DNA of 64,000 bases from Granulosicoccus sp045106195 (GCA_045106195.1 JBGCEH010000024.1:248001-312000); one strand, 5' to 3'. Shown: positions 18,547-27,682, counted from the first letter of the stretch. The notes: generated by a model not told the origin, from the sequence alone. Program-made: numbers and translations.

Positions 18547-19517
18547 GGTCTTACCACTATACCCCAAGGCAATCGACCCACTTTTACCGATTTGATAACT
18601 CGCTGCTTTTCAAGATCAATAACGGATACATCACCACTGACACCGTTGGTTGTAAAAAGTCGCTTTTGATCAGGTGAGAATTCCAGGTTCCAGACACGAG
18701 GACCTACCAGCATATAATCTTCTACCTCATAGGTGGTCATATCGACCACGGCCACGCGCGCTGACGGTCCGAGAGCAATGTACGCCTTGTTACTGCCATC
18801 GGTAGACAATTTGATACCTACCGGTTGAATGGTCTCAGGGGGCAAACCGCGCACGTCAAACGTTATGCGTGTCTTGATTTCCTTGGTGTCGGTGTCAATC
18901 ACAGCTACCGATCCACCAATCTCTGCAGACACCCAGACCTCACCACCATCCTGCGTGAACTGAGCGACGCGCGGACGCGTGTCTACCAGCACGTTAGCTT
19001 CTATTTCCAGTGTTTCGGTGTTGATGAAGTGGGCCATGTTCGTGGTCTCGGATGTGTTGACCAGCCATTTGCCATCGGGACTCAGGCCAATACCTTCGGG
19101 CTCTATGCCTACCGGGATTTCTGTCACTTTCAATCGTTCGTCAACATCGACAACAGTCACCAGGTTGTCATCTTCATTGGCAATATACAGATACTTGCCA
19201 TCGGGGCTTAACGCCATGAGTTCCGGATCAGGCCCGGAAGGCAGAGTATGCAAAATTTCCTTTGTTTCAACATTCATGACTTCAACATGATTGTCGTCGC
19301 TTGTACACATGTACAACAACGTACCATCGTTGCTCAACACAATCCCCCGGGGTCGCTGCCCGACGTCAATGGTCTCGACAACTTCCAGAGAATCACCATC
19401 AATAACCGATATCGTGTTGTCCTTTTCGTTGGACACATAAATGGTGTAACCGTACGATTGTGTTGCAAAGCAAGTCAAAAGCAGGCCAAGAAGCACATTG
19501 CGATAGGATTTGTTCAT
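18543..19517 (-). CDS. PQQ-associated YVTN beta-propeller protein
   Basis: Secreted beta-propeller of about 324 aa with a signal peptide ending in SYG and repeated blades of the form IYVSNEKDNTISVID, LYIANEDDNLVTVVD and LFTTNGVSGDVSVID. It fits the family described as PQQ-dependent catabolism-associated beta-propeller. Its role is unproven; a binding or scaffolding part for the quinoprotein system is likely. The ATG at 19517 directly precedes the signal peptide. It shares the operon with the ABC-type binding protein upstream. Confidence 0.8.
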   Translation of the reverse strand: MNKSYRNVLLGLLLTCFATQSYGYTIYVSNEKDNTISVIDGDSLEVVETIDVGQRPRGIVLSNDGTLLYMCTSDDNHVEVMNVETKEILHTLPSGPDPELMALSPDGKYLYIANEDDNLVTVVDVDERLKVTEIPVGIEPEGIGLSPDGKWLVNTSETTNMAHFINTETLEIEANVLVDTRPRVAQFTQDGGEVWVSAEIGGSVAVIDTDTKEIKTRITFDVRGLPPETIQPVGIKLSTDGSNKAYIALGPSARVAVVDMTTYEVEDYMLVGPRVWNLEFSPDQKRLFTTNGVSGDVSVIDLEKQRVIKSVKVGRLPWGIVVRP

Positions 19518-19558
19518 GGGGTTGATAGTTTCTTCTTTTGGGTCTACTGAAAGAGGGT

Positions 19559-20809
19559 TCACTGAAATTTTTCACAACTGGACTGTGGCTTGTCAAAGCC
19601 TACTGTATCCAAAATACTGACCGGATGTAAAAAACCATCTTGTGGTGAGACGCTCACCAGCATGCGTGGGCCGACGACCAGAACCGGTTGCCGTAATTGA
19701 CCATTCCAGTTTCTGAACGACAACGGCACGCCTTTGAAACCGGCAAGGTTAAATCTGTCTGAAAGAATAAATTTACGGATGTCTTCGGGAGCGTTACTGG
19801 ACGTCTGCGTGACACCTTCACCGATGCTGCGCATTGCGGCCCAACCACTGTAGTCACGAGGAGTCATGTACCGCTGGGCAAGCTTGAAAAATCGCCTCTG
19901 AATCTGGGTAGCGCCCCACTGCTCCTGCGATCTATGCCAGGTAGTGGGTATCAGCCCCTGCGTTCCGGCAACCGGGCGTGGTGATTCGGTTCGATAGGAG
20001 AAGTACTCGCCAAACTCATCCGCCTCATCGGCGACAAGTACAACATCATGCTCGTCAAACCGGCTGAAGGTAGGTATCTCCTGCTGCAGATTATGATGTC
20101 CTGAATCGGTTCTACGTGCGCCGGGTATGGATGTCCATGGCTTCTCTTCAATCAACTCAAGACCGTAGCGCTTAACCGAGCCTCGCATCGCCTCGGCATA
20201 GAGCTCATCTTCAGGATGCCGACCGGTGACCAGCACCAGCTCATCCCACTTTTTCCAGACCAGAAACTGTACCAGACCGTCAGTCAGCAGGGTACGGCTG
20301 GGTGCAACGTGCAATACGTTGGCCTGGCAGTCCTGATTGCGCAGTCGATCATCAGTGGCCCGAGTATTGATGATCAGGCTTTGCGGGTATGATGCGGCCA
20401 ACACCAGCAAATCGTCAGCGAGCAGGTCGGCGACCATAATTGCCGAATCAGAGACGCCGAGGCCTGCGACAACGTCTGCAACATTATCATCAGCTTCAAC
20501 AACTACCTTCTCCAGTACGTATTCATGACCAAGGAAGTTGCCTGTTGTCTGATTATCGTTCAATCCAAGTTGTGCGCCCAGAAACCCTTCGTCTTCTGCG
20601 GGCAGATCAAGCAACGACAAGGGAATTCTTGGCTCCTCATATCTGGTCACATAAACAACAGGTATCGTCAGTTTGGGAGCGTCAGCTGCCACAGATACAT
20701 TAGGCATCAAAGACCCTAACACCCACACCAACGATAAGGTCGCGCATTGAAAAATCGGCCATCTTGCCAGGCAGACCCCGGCACACACATCTTTGCCTTG
20801 TTCAAACAT
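19559..20809 (-). CDS. ABC-type substrate-binding protein of PQQ-dependent alcohol dehydrogenase systems
   Basis: Periplasmic protein related to branched-chain amino-acid binding proteins, of the family found beside PQQ alcohol dehydrogenases. About 416 aa, with a hydrophobic signal ending in SVAA and a mature start of the form LTIPVVYVTRYEEPRIPLS. I used ATG 20809; the frame can start at TTG 20833. In known clusters it comes with an ABC ATPase and permease, but neither is within this window. The ligand is unknown. Confidence 0.75.
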   Translation of the reverse strand: MFEQGKDVCAGVCLARWPIFQCATLSLVWVLGSLMPNVSVAADAPKLTIPVVYVTRYEEPRIPLSLLDLPAEDEGFLGAQLGLNDNQTTGNFLGHEYVLEKVVVEADDNVADVVAGLGVSDSAIMVADLLADDLLVLAASYPQSLIINTRATDDRLRNQDCQANVLHVAPSRTLLTDGLVQFLVWKKWDELVLVTGRHPEDELYAEAMRGSVKRYGLELIEEKPWTSIPGARRTDSGHHNLQQEIPTFSRFDEHDVVLVADEADEFGEYFSYRTESPRPVAGTQGLIPTTWHRSQEQWGATQIQRRFFKLAQRYMTPRDYSGWAAMRSIGEGVTQTSSNAPEDIRKFILSDRFNLAGFKGVPLSFRNWNGQLRQPVLVVGPRMLVSVSPQDGFLHPVSILDTVGFDKPQSSCEKFQ

Positions 20810-20833
20810 GATTTCTCGAGAATGCCGCTGCAA

Positions 20834-21265
20834 CTACTGAATGGTGATAACCGCTTTCTGGGTTTCACCGGTAGTGCCAGGAATGCGAATTTCATATTGT
20901 CCCGGGCGAATAGCGATGAATTTGATTGTCGCTGTACCTTCATCATCAAATTCCAGACTGTCCAGACCCAAGGGACGAATTTCTATGTCGTTGATGACGA
21001 CTTCATCAACCCAGATATTTCTGAAAAATTGCGATCCGCTTATCGCCAGTTCTGCAGAGCCATCACATACGATATCTATCTCATAATACTTACCGGACTC
21101 AAGAACATACGGCTCTGAGGCGAGCGGCATTCCTGATGACAAGGTGATCGGCGGGAGTGTTTGAGCCCCTCCAGTAAGCAACCCGGCACTGCCCTGAGCC
21201 TGAGCAACAAAAGATGCAACAATCATGACCGTGCCAAGTAATAATCTGGAGATTCCAATAGACAT
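20834..21265 (-). CDS. Small periplasmic beta-rich protein of unknown function
   Basis: A 143-aa protein starting at ATG 21265, with a signal peptide ending in AQAQ. The mature part is short beta segments (YYEIDIVCDG, FRNIWVDEVVIND, GQYEIRIPG) and reads like a cupredoxin-fold or Ig-like domain, but the His/Cys/Met copper ligands are not evident, with only one cysteine. I do not recognise a named family. It lies inside the xox operon between the CxxxCW protein and the binding protein. Confidence 0.6.
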   Translation of the reverse strand: MSIGISRLLLGTVMIVASFVAQAQGSAGLLTGGAQTLPPITLSSGMPLASEPYVLESGKYYEIDIVCDGSAELAISGSQFFRNIWVDEVVINDIEIRPLGLDSLEFDDEGTATIKFIAIRPGQYEIRIPGTTGETQKAVITIQ

Positions 21266-21425
21266 AGTAATTAATGTATTTGATAGGTTAGAGGTGTTTA
21301 ACAAGCGCCTGAATAACGCCAATTTATTGTGCAACGTCTGACTCTTTATGTAAAGGCGCTTGAAAAAGCAGTATCGCCTTATGCCAGGCGCAACGATGGA
21401 TAATGAACCCGGCATGGTCATCTGA

Positions 21426-22046
21426 TTAATGCCGTATTCCAGGTGCGGGCTCCAGCTCTTGTGTTTTAAGGTCTTCGAATTCCCAGTCATCAATACCATC
21501 AGCAAACCAGTACACCTTTGTATAACCAAAACTCATGGCGCGTTTTGCCGCATTCCATGACATCCAGCAGTCCGAGCGGCAATAGAACACCACAGGATGA
21601 TCCAGATTGCCATGTGTAGCTCTTTGCAGATGTGATCTAAAATAGTCTTCTGTTGTCTCGGATAGAGCGCCATAACCCACATCAGGTAACCACAAAGCGC
21701 CAGCAACTCCCCTGTGTGCTACCGGAAACCAAAGCTGTCCGGCTGGCAAATCAACAGGCTTGTTGAACTCAGGGATAACATCGATGACCAGAGCGTCGTG
21801 CTCAGACTGGAGCTTTGCTACGTCGAGTGCTGTCACTGTAATGGCCCCTTGCAATGTTGCAGGAACCACATCATCGTAATTCTCGAGGCGGTAGCCTTCT
21901 TGCTCTTCGACTGCAGCTGCCCATGGCAACCAAAGTGCAGTAATCACGCTGATCACTCTTACCAGATTGAACAGTGTTCTGTTGTTGCAATTCTCGAAAT
22001 CGATGATTCTGGCATGAGTTGCTCCTGGCATAACTAGCAGCGCCAT
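21426..22046 (-). CDS. PQQ-associated CxxxCW rhodanese-like protein
   Basis: Exported rhodanese-fold protein of the PQQ-dependent catabolism-associated CxxCW type. The key motif is CRSDCWMSWNAAKRA near residue 165, followed by the rhodanese-like YTKVYWFADGIDDWE. A hydrophobic stretch around residues 30-47 ending in AAA is the signal. The first ATG at 22046 leaves a long lead before it, so a later start such as an in-frame GTG close to the hydrophobic part is possible. The function is unknown, perhaps thiol or persulfide chemistry near the SoxYZ-like carrier. Confidence 0.8.
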   Translation of the reverse strand: MALLVMPGATHARIIDFENCNNRTLFNLVRVISVITALWLPWAAAVEEQEGYRLENYDDVVPATLQGAITVTALDVAKLQSEHDALVIDVIPEFNKPVDLPAGQLWFPVAHRGVAGALWLPDVGYGALSETTEDYFRSHLQRATHGNLDHPVVFYCRSDCWMSWNAAKRAMSFGYTKVYWFADGIDDWEFEDLKTQELEPAPGIRH

Positions 22047-22137
22047 GCCATCTTCAAGTGATGCGTCATCAGAGTGAGAAACAACTCATTCATCCTAGAT
22101 CGCACGGGCCAATACAACAGACGCGTAACCTAGCCTG

Positions 22138-22971
22138 TCAGGGCACAGGCAGAAGCTCTCCTCTGTCGTTTAGTAGCGGAACCCCATATTCATGCAGAAT
22201 CTCATCAATTTGCGGCTGTATTCTGGAGAGAGCCGCGTTCACGGTTCGTTTCCAGTCAGTTTCATTGAACCGGACTGCCATGGAGACACGATAATTCATC
22301 CGGATGCGATTGTTTTCCTGAAGCAACGGCGTTACAACCAGTGCCTCTTCACTCTGCCTTGCAAAGTAGCCCGCGATGGGTCCCCATATAAAAGCGACAT
22401 CTGTCTCACCATTCGCTACATCCATCACTGCATCACTGGCAGGTGTACTGCGCCTCGTATCGGCGACTAGATGGTATGGTTTTAAATTACCCAACAAACC
22501 ATTGGCGGCTAGAGCATCAGCCGGTGGCGTGCCAGCGACCACACCAAGCCTCAGTGATTTAAGGCGTTCGTCTGCCATTGTTTCGATAGGCGGCTGCATT
22601 GAAGCGCTCTGTACAATGGCATAGGCCGAATGGTAGTAGGGATTGGTGTTCTGCACCTTTTCGCTTGTGGTAGTGATGCCGGAGATAAGATCGCACTGGC
22701 GCAGGCGCAGAGTATTACGAACAAACCCCACGGATTGCGGGAACCAGGTGTACCGAACTTCCTTACCAAGCTCTTCGGCCAGCAGGTTGATTACCCGATT
22801 TTCAAGGCCTTCCTCCGAGTCATTGGAGAAAGGCAGATTACTGGGGTCGGCACAAACCCGTAGATGCGCTGTGGTTAGTGCCTGACGGTTTGATCCGGCA
22901 CCAAGCACCCCGGCAGATTGCAAAAGCGCTGCCACCAGTACAATAACTGATACATGTCGTTTAATTGTCAT
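22138..22971 (-). CDS. xoxJ: XoxJ/MxaJ-like periplasmic binding protein
   Basis: Periplasmic protein of the family found beside methanol dehydrogenases, proposed to help activate apo-enzyme. It has an N-terminal signal ending in LGAG, then the typical LRVCADPSNLPFSNDSEEG and the GFVRNTLRLRQCDLISG block. The length of 277 aa fits. It is read in the same direction as xoxF and xoxG, 87 bases after xoxG. The partner identity comes from gene order and family. Confidence 0.88.
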   Translation of the reverse strand: MTIKRHVSVIVLVAALLQSAGVLGAGSNRQALTTAHLRVCADPSNLPFSNDSEEGLENRVINLLAEELGKEVRYTWFPQSVGFVRNTLRLRQCDLISGITTTSEKVQNTNPYYHSAYAIVQSASMQPPIETMADERLKSLRLGVVAGTPPADALAANGLLGNLKPYHLVADTRRSTPASDAVMDVANGETDVAFIWGPIAGYFARQSEEALVVTPLLQENNRIRMNYRVSMAVRFNETDWKRTVNAALSRIQPQIDEILHEYGVPLLNDRGELLPVP

Positions 22972-23057
22972 TAAATGGCCTGCAACAAAACTGAAAAATA
23001 TAGTAACGACCCGGATAACCGTATGGATCCGTGTGCAGACGCGTCACCCACCCCAAC

Positions 23058-23480
23058 CTACGGTTTAGGCAGTTTTTCCGGACGACCACCACCCAGAACA
23101 CCATCTGAGCGTGCAGCAAGATATCGGTAGATATCATCAAGATGTTTGGTCACATTTTTGTCATTTGCAAATGCTGGCATGGCATTAACACCGCCTGCAG
23201 CATTGGTTACCTGACGGCCTTCCAATATGACCTTTTTAAATTCATCGTAGCCAAGCGACTTTAACGACTCAACAAGAGAAGGCGCGAAGCTTCCACCATT
23301 AGCATCCTGTCCGTGACAGGCGTGGCACGTTCCATGATAACGGCGATAACCATTAAAGGTAGCTTTATCCACTTTACCGTCCTGTACGGTGTACTCGGGC
23401 GCAACGCTTGAAGCCATCACAGCAGGGATGTTGAAGCATGTAACCAGCACAACCGAAAGAACGCTAAGACATTCAATCAT
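23058..23480 (-). CDS. xoxG: XoxG-like cytochrome c, electron acceptor of XoxF
   Basis: Periplasmic single-haem cytochrome with haem motif CHACH in YHGTCHACHGQDANG and a downstream methionine in VNAMPAFAND as likely ligand. From ATG 23480 it is 140 aa with signal MIECLSVLSVVLVTCFN. A longer frame starts at 23540 but would run into the terminator hairpin at 23524-23550, so the later start is preferred. It carries electrons from XoxF to the terminal oxidase. No strong ribosome site is visible. Confidence 0.85.
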   Translation of the reverse strand: MIECLSVLSVVLVTCFNIPAVMASSVAPEYTVQDGKVDKATFNGYRRYHGTCHACHGQDANGGSFAPSLVESLKSLGYDEFKKVILEGRQVTNAAGGVNAMPAFANDKNVTKHLDDIYRYLAARSDGVLGGGRPEKLPKP

Positions 23481-23504
23481 GACAAAAGGGTCTATCTTAA
23501 AACC

Positions 23505-23550
23505 AAAAAAACAAATTTGAAAACGCACCCACCTGAACAAGATGGGTGCG
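23505..23550 (-). terminator. Rho-independent terminator after xoxF
   Basis: On the minus strand an 8-bp stem CGCACCCA/TGGGTGCG (23524-23531 with 23543-23550) with an 11-base loop is followed by TTTT and, after a short break, seven more T. It lies between xoxF and xoxG and would let xoxF be made in excess over the genes behind it. Confidence 0.7.
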
Positions 23551-23600
23551 AGCCATACAACGAATAACTCCTCAATCAGGAGCCAGACGCTACTCCCTGA

Positions 23601-25412
23601 TTAAAGAGAGAATACTGTCAGCACACCACCAAGTGATGTATAGCTTGACAGAGACTTGTAGGCGCCAACCGCACCCAGTCCGTCTGTATCACCTGTCAGG
23701 CCAGCCGCAAAACCAATGCCTGCCCAGCCGCCCAGACCAGACAACACACCGATGTACTGCTTGCCCTGATTTTCCCAGGTAGTGACATTACCGATGATGC
23801 CTGATGGAGTCTTGAAGCGATACAGCTCTTCACCAGTTTCAGCGTTAACGGCTTTCAGGTGACCTTCAAGCGTACCGTAGAAGACAACGTTACCGGCAGT
23901 AGCAAGTGCGCCACTCCATACTGAGAATGCTTCAGGAATAGACCACTTGATCTCACCCTTGGTAGCATCCCAAGCGATGAAGTTACCCAGATTATCAGTA
24001 CCGTCACCGCTTACACGACCGCCAGGAAACATTGATAGAGTCGCACCTACATAAGGCTGACCGGCGGTGTACTCAACTTCGAATGGCTCGTAATCCATGC
24101 AAACGTGATTGGTTGGTACATAGAACAGACCAGTGTCCGGTGAATAAGCGGCCGGCTGTTGATCCTTAGTGCCCAGAGCGGCAGGACATACATTGGTCGT
24201 ATTTACATCTTCACCATTCTGGTGAGTGCTGTACTCAGCAACCACTTGAGGTCGGCCAGTCTTCATATCAACGTGAGTTGCCCAGTTAACAACCGGATCA
24301 TACTTCTCGGCAACCAGCAGTTCGCCCGTCAGGCGATCCATGGTGTAGCCGAAACCGTTCCGGTCAAAATGCACAAGCATCTTGCGCATTTCGCCATCGA
24401 TTTCCTGGTCTACAAGGATCATCTCATTGATGCCATCATAGTCCCACTCATCATGAGGCGTCATCTGATAAACCCACTTGGCCATACCGGTGTCTGCATC
24501 ACGAGCAAAGATCGTCATGGACCAGCGATTGTCACCCGGGCGTTGGACAGGATTCCAGGTACTTGGATTTCCTGTGCCGTAGTAGATGAGGTTTGCTTCA
24601 GGATCAAACGAGAACCAACCCCAGGTTGTTCCACCACCTATCTTCCACTGATCGCCTTCCCAGGTCGCTGTGCCGGAGTCTTTACCGACCGGCTCACCAA
24701 GATGCGTCGTGTTTTCCGGATCCATCAGCGTCTGCTCATCCGGGCCTGTTGAGTAACCACGCCAGGCCAGCGATCCGTCGGCGATGTTGTAAGCCGTGAG
24801 ATGTCCCTGAACGCCAAATTCACCACCGGAAATACCGATGTAGACCTTGTCGCCATAAACCATGGGAGCGGCTGTTCCAGTTTCACCAATGCCTGGATCG
24901 CCATTCTTGACGGACCAAACGACTTCACCGGTATTCTCATCCAGTGCTACCAGTGTGGTATCAGCCTGATGCAGGAATACCTTGCCGTCGCCGTAAGCAA
25001 CACCGCGGTTTACCGTGTCACAACACATGACAGGAATAACAGATGGATCCTGCTTGGGCTCGTACATCCAGTTGATGCGGCCTTCTTGGTTGAGATCCTT
25101 GGAATACACACGGTTCGGGAATGGCGTGTGAACGAACATTGTGTCACCGATGATCAGAGGACCACCTTCGTGCCCCCGGAGAACACCAGTGGAGAACGTC
25201 CAGACCGGCTTCAAATCACCTGCGTTATCAGAGTTGATTTCGTTCAGTTTGCTGTACCGCGTATTCGCATAGTCACCAGTCTGCATTACCCAGTTTGCGG
25301 GATCTGCAGCCAAAGCGGATACTTCTTCGTTGGCATGTGCCGTAGACAGCCCTACGGCCATCGTAGTAGTCAATGCCGCACTCACCAGACATCTGGCGAA
25401 AGGTTTCCTCAT
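23601..25412 (-). CDS. xoxF: XoxF-type, lanthanide-dependent PQQ methanol dehydrogenase
   Basis: Periplasmic quinoprotein that oxidises methanol (and usually formaldehyde) with PQQ and a rare-earth ion. It is 603 aa with a signal ending in TAHA. The vicinal disulfide is CC at about residues 130-131 in PVMCCDTV. Metal and PQQ ligands are seen as Glu in ISGGEFG (about 198), Asn in YGTGNPSTWN (about 282) and the pair of Asp in HDEWDYDGINEMI (about 324 and 326). The second Asp, where MxaF has Ala, is the mark of lanthanide enzymes. Tryptophan-docking propeller repeats fill the rest. GGAG six bases ahead favours the ATG at 25412. No MxaI-type small subunit is present nearby. Confidence 0.97.
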   Translation of the reverse strand: MRKPFARCLVSAALTTTMAVGLSTAHANEEVSALAADPANWVMQTGDYANTRYSKLNEINSDNAGDLKPVWTFSTGVLRGHEGGPLIIGDTMFVHTPFPNRVYSKDLNQEGRINWMYEPKQDPSVIPVMCCDTVNRGVAYGDGKVFLHQADTTLVALDENTGEVVWSVKNGDPGIGETGTAAPMVYGDKVYIGISGGEFGVQGHLTAYNIADGSLAWRGYSTGPDEQTLMDPENTTHLGEPVGKDSGTATWEGDQWKIGGGTTWGWFSFDPEANLIYYGTGNPSTWNPVQRPGDNRWSMTIFARDADTGMAKWVYQMTPHDEWDYDGINEMILVDQEIDGEMRKMLVHFDRNGFGYTMDRLTGELLVAEKYDPVVNWATHVDMKTGRPQVVAEYSTHQNGEDVNTTNVCPAALGTKDQQPAAYSPDTGLFYVPTNHVCMDYEPFEVEYTAGQPYVGATLSMFPGGRVSGDGTDNLGNFIAWDATKGEIKWSIPEAFSVWSGALATAGNVVFYGTLEGHLKAVNAETGEELYRFKTPSGIIGNVTTWENQGKQYIGVLSGLGGWAGIGFAAGLTGDTDGLGAVGAYKSLSSYTSLGGVLTVFSL

Positions 25413-25850
25413 CATTCTCTCCACTAATTCATTTATACACTGAAAGGTCCGTTGACTAGAGCTACTGACGAACCAGATTTTTTGCCGAACGCGATGACTC
25501 TTTCAAAAGCTGCACGACGACGCGTTAGCCTTGGGAGAAAATACTGGTTTGCATACAGCTACCAATGTGAGCGGCATTCCCAACCTACCTTGCAAGCGGT
25601 TGCAACTTACACTCTCTCCCAATGCAATACGTACCTTGAAGACCAAGACTTGTGCCCTAGCCTTATGGGTGAACACAAGTTATACCGAATGGTTCGCAGC
25701 GGTCAACCGATTTTCGTCGTATTCAGTTAATCGATGATCATTCTTTAGGCCCACATCCAATCAACTCACATGACTAAAAGCCCGCTCTGATGCGTAAAAA
25801 AGTGCGAAAAGCTCAGCAGCTAAACAAACAGTAACACTGGTTTTAATGAG
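25413..25850. other. xoxF upstream region without genes
   Basis: A non-coding stretch of about 440 bases between the metallohydrolase stop and xoxF. It must hold the xoxF promoter, but I find no convincing -35/-10 pair; TATAAA (minus strand, 25432-25437) has no -35 and is very near the start codon. It contains the TTGCAA pair reported separately. Short open frames here look random. Confidence 0.5.
25590..25605. promoter_or_regulatory. Paired palindromic TTGCAA sites upstream of xoxF
   Basis: TTGCAA occurs twice, at 25590-25595 and 25600-25605, separated by GCGG. Each half is itself a palindrome and the pair is spaced ten bases, one helical turn, which is a usual layout for a regulator site. 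It is about 180 bases before the xoxF start. The regulator is unknown. Confidence 0.3.
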
Positions 25851-26789
25851 CTATTCCCATTCAAGCTCTGAGTACGCTTTAGCCAGATTACTTCCGTGTT
25901 GAGCCGCGTACAAAGCCCAGCCCGATTTAGAACTGTGACTGGCATCATGAATTGCAAGAACTTCGGAGAGAGGCGTGCCCTTGTCAAGCATTTTTCTGAC
26001 ATCTTCAAGCAACAACTGTAAATATTCTTTTTGTGGCTCCAGCAGCCCAGGCCAGAAGTCAGGCTCTCCATGGCCAGGGACGGTCAAATCATAGTTACGC
26101 GAATCGAGAGAGTTCAACACTTCAAGCCAGCCTTTCAGACTCCCATCGAGCGATGGTGTGCGCTCTGAAAAAATCAGGTCAGATGCCCAAAGCGTGTTGC
26201 TTCGTCTATCGTGGACCGTGATGTCATTGTCCGTGTGGGCCAAAGGATGAGCCTCAATAGACAGAACTCGGCCACCCAGATCGATGTCAATCGATTGTCC
26301 TGCCAAAACCTTCGTTGTCGGCAATCGGAATATCTCTTGCACACTGCCCGGTAACAGCTCGGCAAAGCGTTCAACGAAAAATTGAGCGCGTTGAGTCATA
26401 GCCTGAGCATAATTCTCGTGAGCAATAACTTGCACCACATCCGGAAAAGCGCTTGAGCCTGCAACATGATCAGGATGAAAATGCGTAAGCACAAGATACT
26501 CGATCGGCAAATCTGTCACTTTGCGCACTGCAGCGTTCAATAGCCTGCCAAATTCGGGACTCCCTCCCGGATCAATAACGGCGACAGCCCGCTCCCCGAT
26601 GATAAAACCCGAATTGCCAATAGCGCCAAGATTGGCAGGGGACATCTGTTCGTGCACACCCTGGTACACATAGATACCGCTGACGACTTCGGAAAGCTGA
26701 ATATCCTCAGCAGCCAGGACAGCAGTGGCGGGCCATACCAGCAGAAAACCCAACGCGCCTATAACTTTAAATCGATAAGACCTGATCAT
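25851..26789 (-). CDS. Quinoprotein relay system zinc metallohydrolase (MBL fold)
   Basis: Exported metallo-beta-lactamase-fold protein of the group seen with quinoproteins and SoxYZ-like carriers, related to SoxH. The metal motif THFHPDH is near residue 105, with further ligands in AHTDND and PGHGEPD. A signal peptide ends in VLAA. The ATG at 26789 has AGGTG about six bases upstream. It stands ahead of xoxF on the same strand. Hydrolase activity on a thiol-linked carrier is suggested by family and by the neighbouring SoxYZ-like gene, but not proven. Confidence 0.82.
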   Translation of the reverse strand: MIRSYRFKVIGALGFLLVWPATAVLAAEDIQLSEVVSGIYVYQGVHEQMSPANLGAIGNSGFIIGERAVAVIDPGGSPEFGRLLNAAVRKVTDLPIEYLVLTHFHPDHVAGSSAFPDVVQVIAHENYAQAMTQRAQFFVERFAELLPGSVQEIFRLPTTKVLAGQSIDIDLGGRVLSIEAHPLAHTDNDITVHDRRSNTLWASDLIFSERTPSLDGSLKGWLEVLNSLDSRNYDLTVPGHGEPDFWPGLLEPQKEYLQLLLEDVRKMLDKGTPLSEVLAIHDASHSSKSGWALYAAQHGSNLAKAYSELEWE

Positions 26790-26903
26790 TAGAAACACCT
26801 TTTGCAGCCAGGCTGAATAGAGTCACACTGAACAACTTGCGGTGAGAAGTATGTACCAGGCAGCAGACCAACCGCTACTCTTGCTCGAAAACTACATCAC
26901 TCC

Positions 26904-26933
26904 TTGACATTATCGATCAGTGAGACCTACATT
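26904..26933 (+). promoter_or_regulatory. Candidate sigma-70-like promoter
   Basis: A perfect TTGACA (26904-26909), an 18-base spacer and TACATT (26928-26933), ending 33 bases before the ATG at 26967. It is placed well to transcribe the unknown gene that follows and possibly the next one. Confidence 0.45.
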
Positions 26934-26966
26934 GCGTACTCTCAATTTCAGTCAGGAAATGCTTGT

Positions 26967-27641
26967 ATGTCATCAATGCTAAAAATATTGCGCAATATTC
27001 CGTGCCTCTCCATCTCCACCCTGATTGCAATATTACTGATGGCAGGGCAGTCCAACGCCTTCGACAAGCTCACAGAGGCCCAGACCCGGATCTACAATCA
27101 TGGGCATCTTGCCAACACCTCCGAAGGGGAGGTGTTGAGCTACAGCTACTCCAGCCAGGATGATGCATTACCTGGCGTCAAGGACGAAGCCAGTGTCGCG
27201 ATTACGGCCACTCATGAGGACGGGCGCAGAGACGTGCAGGTCGACTTCCTGAGCGATGAAAGGTATCTTCCACTACCACCGTTTTCCGGCTATCGGGGCA
27301 ATCCTGTGATCATCGCCATGCTCGAGCATATTGCACAAAGCATTAGCGCCCAGACAGGTGGAGGCGCTCTGTACTTCCGAAACCGAATTCGTGACGCACT
27401 TGCCAGCGAAGATGTAAAACTCGAGGAGCTGAAAATCAGTTACAAGGACAGCGAATTTGATGCTACACGGATCACTTTCTATCCCTTTGTCGAAGATGAA
27501 CATCTCAGCGCCAACGAACTTGTGCGACAGTCCCGCTTCAGAATCGAGCTGAGTGATGATGTACCCGGAGGCGTTGTCAAGGTCGAGGTTAACGCCAGCC
27601 GCGATGCCGAGCTGTTTGAAAGAACACTGTCGTTAAACTAA
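26967..27641 (+). CDS. Exported protein of unknown function in the xox island
   Basis: I do not recognise a family. From ATG 26967 it is 224 aa with a signal peptide ending in QSNA. The mature part starts FDKLTEAQTRIYNHGHL, carries an acidic C-terminal half (KLEELKISYKDSEFD, FVEDEHL), and ends with a beta-rich VVKVEVNASRD stretch. It has no cysteine in the mature part. Located between the metallohydrolase (divergent) and a small cysteine-containing protein, so a role in quinoprotein function is inferred only from position. Confidence 0.6.
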   Translation: MSSMLKILRNIPCLSISTLIAILLMAGQSNAFDKLTEAQTRIYNHGHLANTSEGEVLSYSYSSQDDALPGVKDEASVAITATHEDGRRDVQVDFLSDERYLPLPPFSGYRGNPVIIAMLEHIAQSISAQTGGGALYFRNRIRDALASEDVKLEELKISYKDSEFDATRITFYPFVEDEHLSANELVRQSRFRIELSDDVPGGVVKVEVNASRDAELFERTLSLN

Positions 27642-27665
27642 TCCAGTACGCGTATTAATCACTAC

Positions 27666-27682
27666 AACGGGACGTTCCCGTT
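27666..27682. terminator. Short hairpin after the unknown exported gene
   Basis: Perfect 7-bp stem AACGGGA/TCCCGTT with loop CGT, followed by AATATT but no T-run. It could end transcription weakly or protect the RNA end. Confidence 0.3.

Noticed and set aside
24159..25427. Long plus-strand frames opposite xoxF
   Set aside because: Antisense of a highly conserved gene; no start signals or domains.
25452..25737. Two overlapping plus-strand frames in the xoxF upstream gap
   Set aside because: No ribosome site, no domain, and composition like random sequence.
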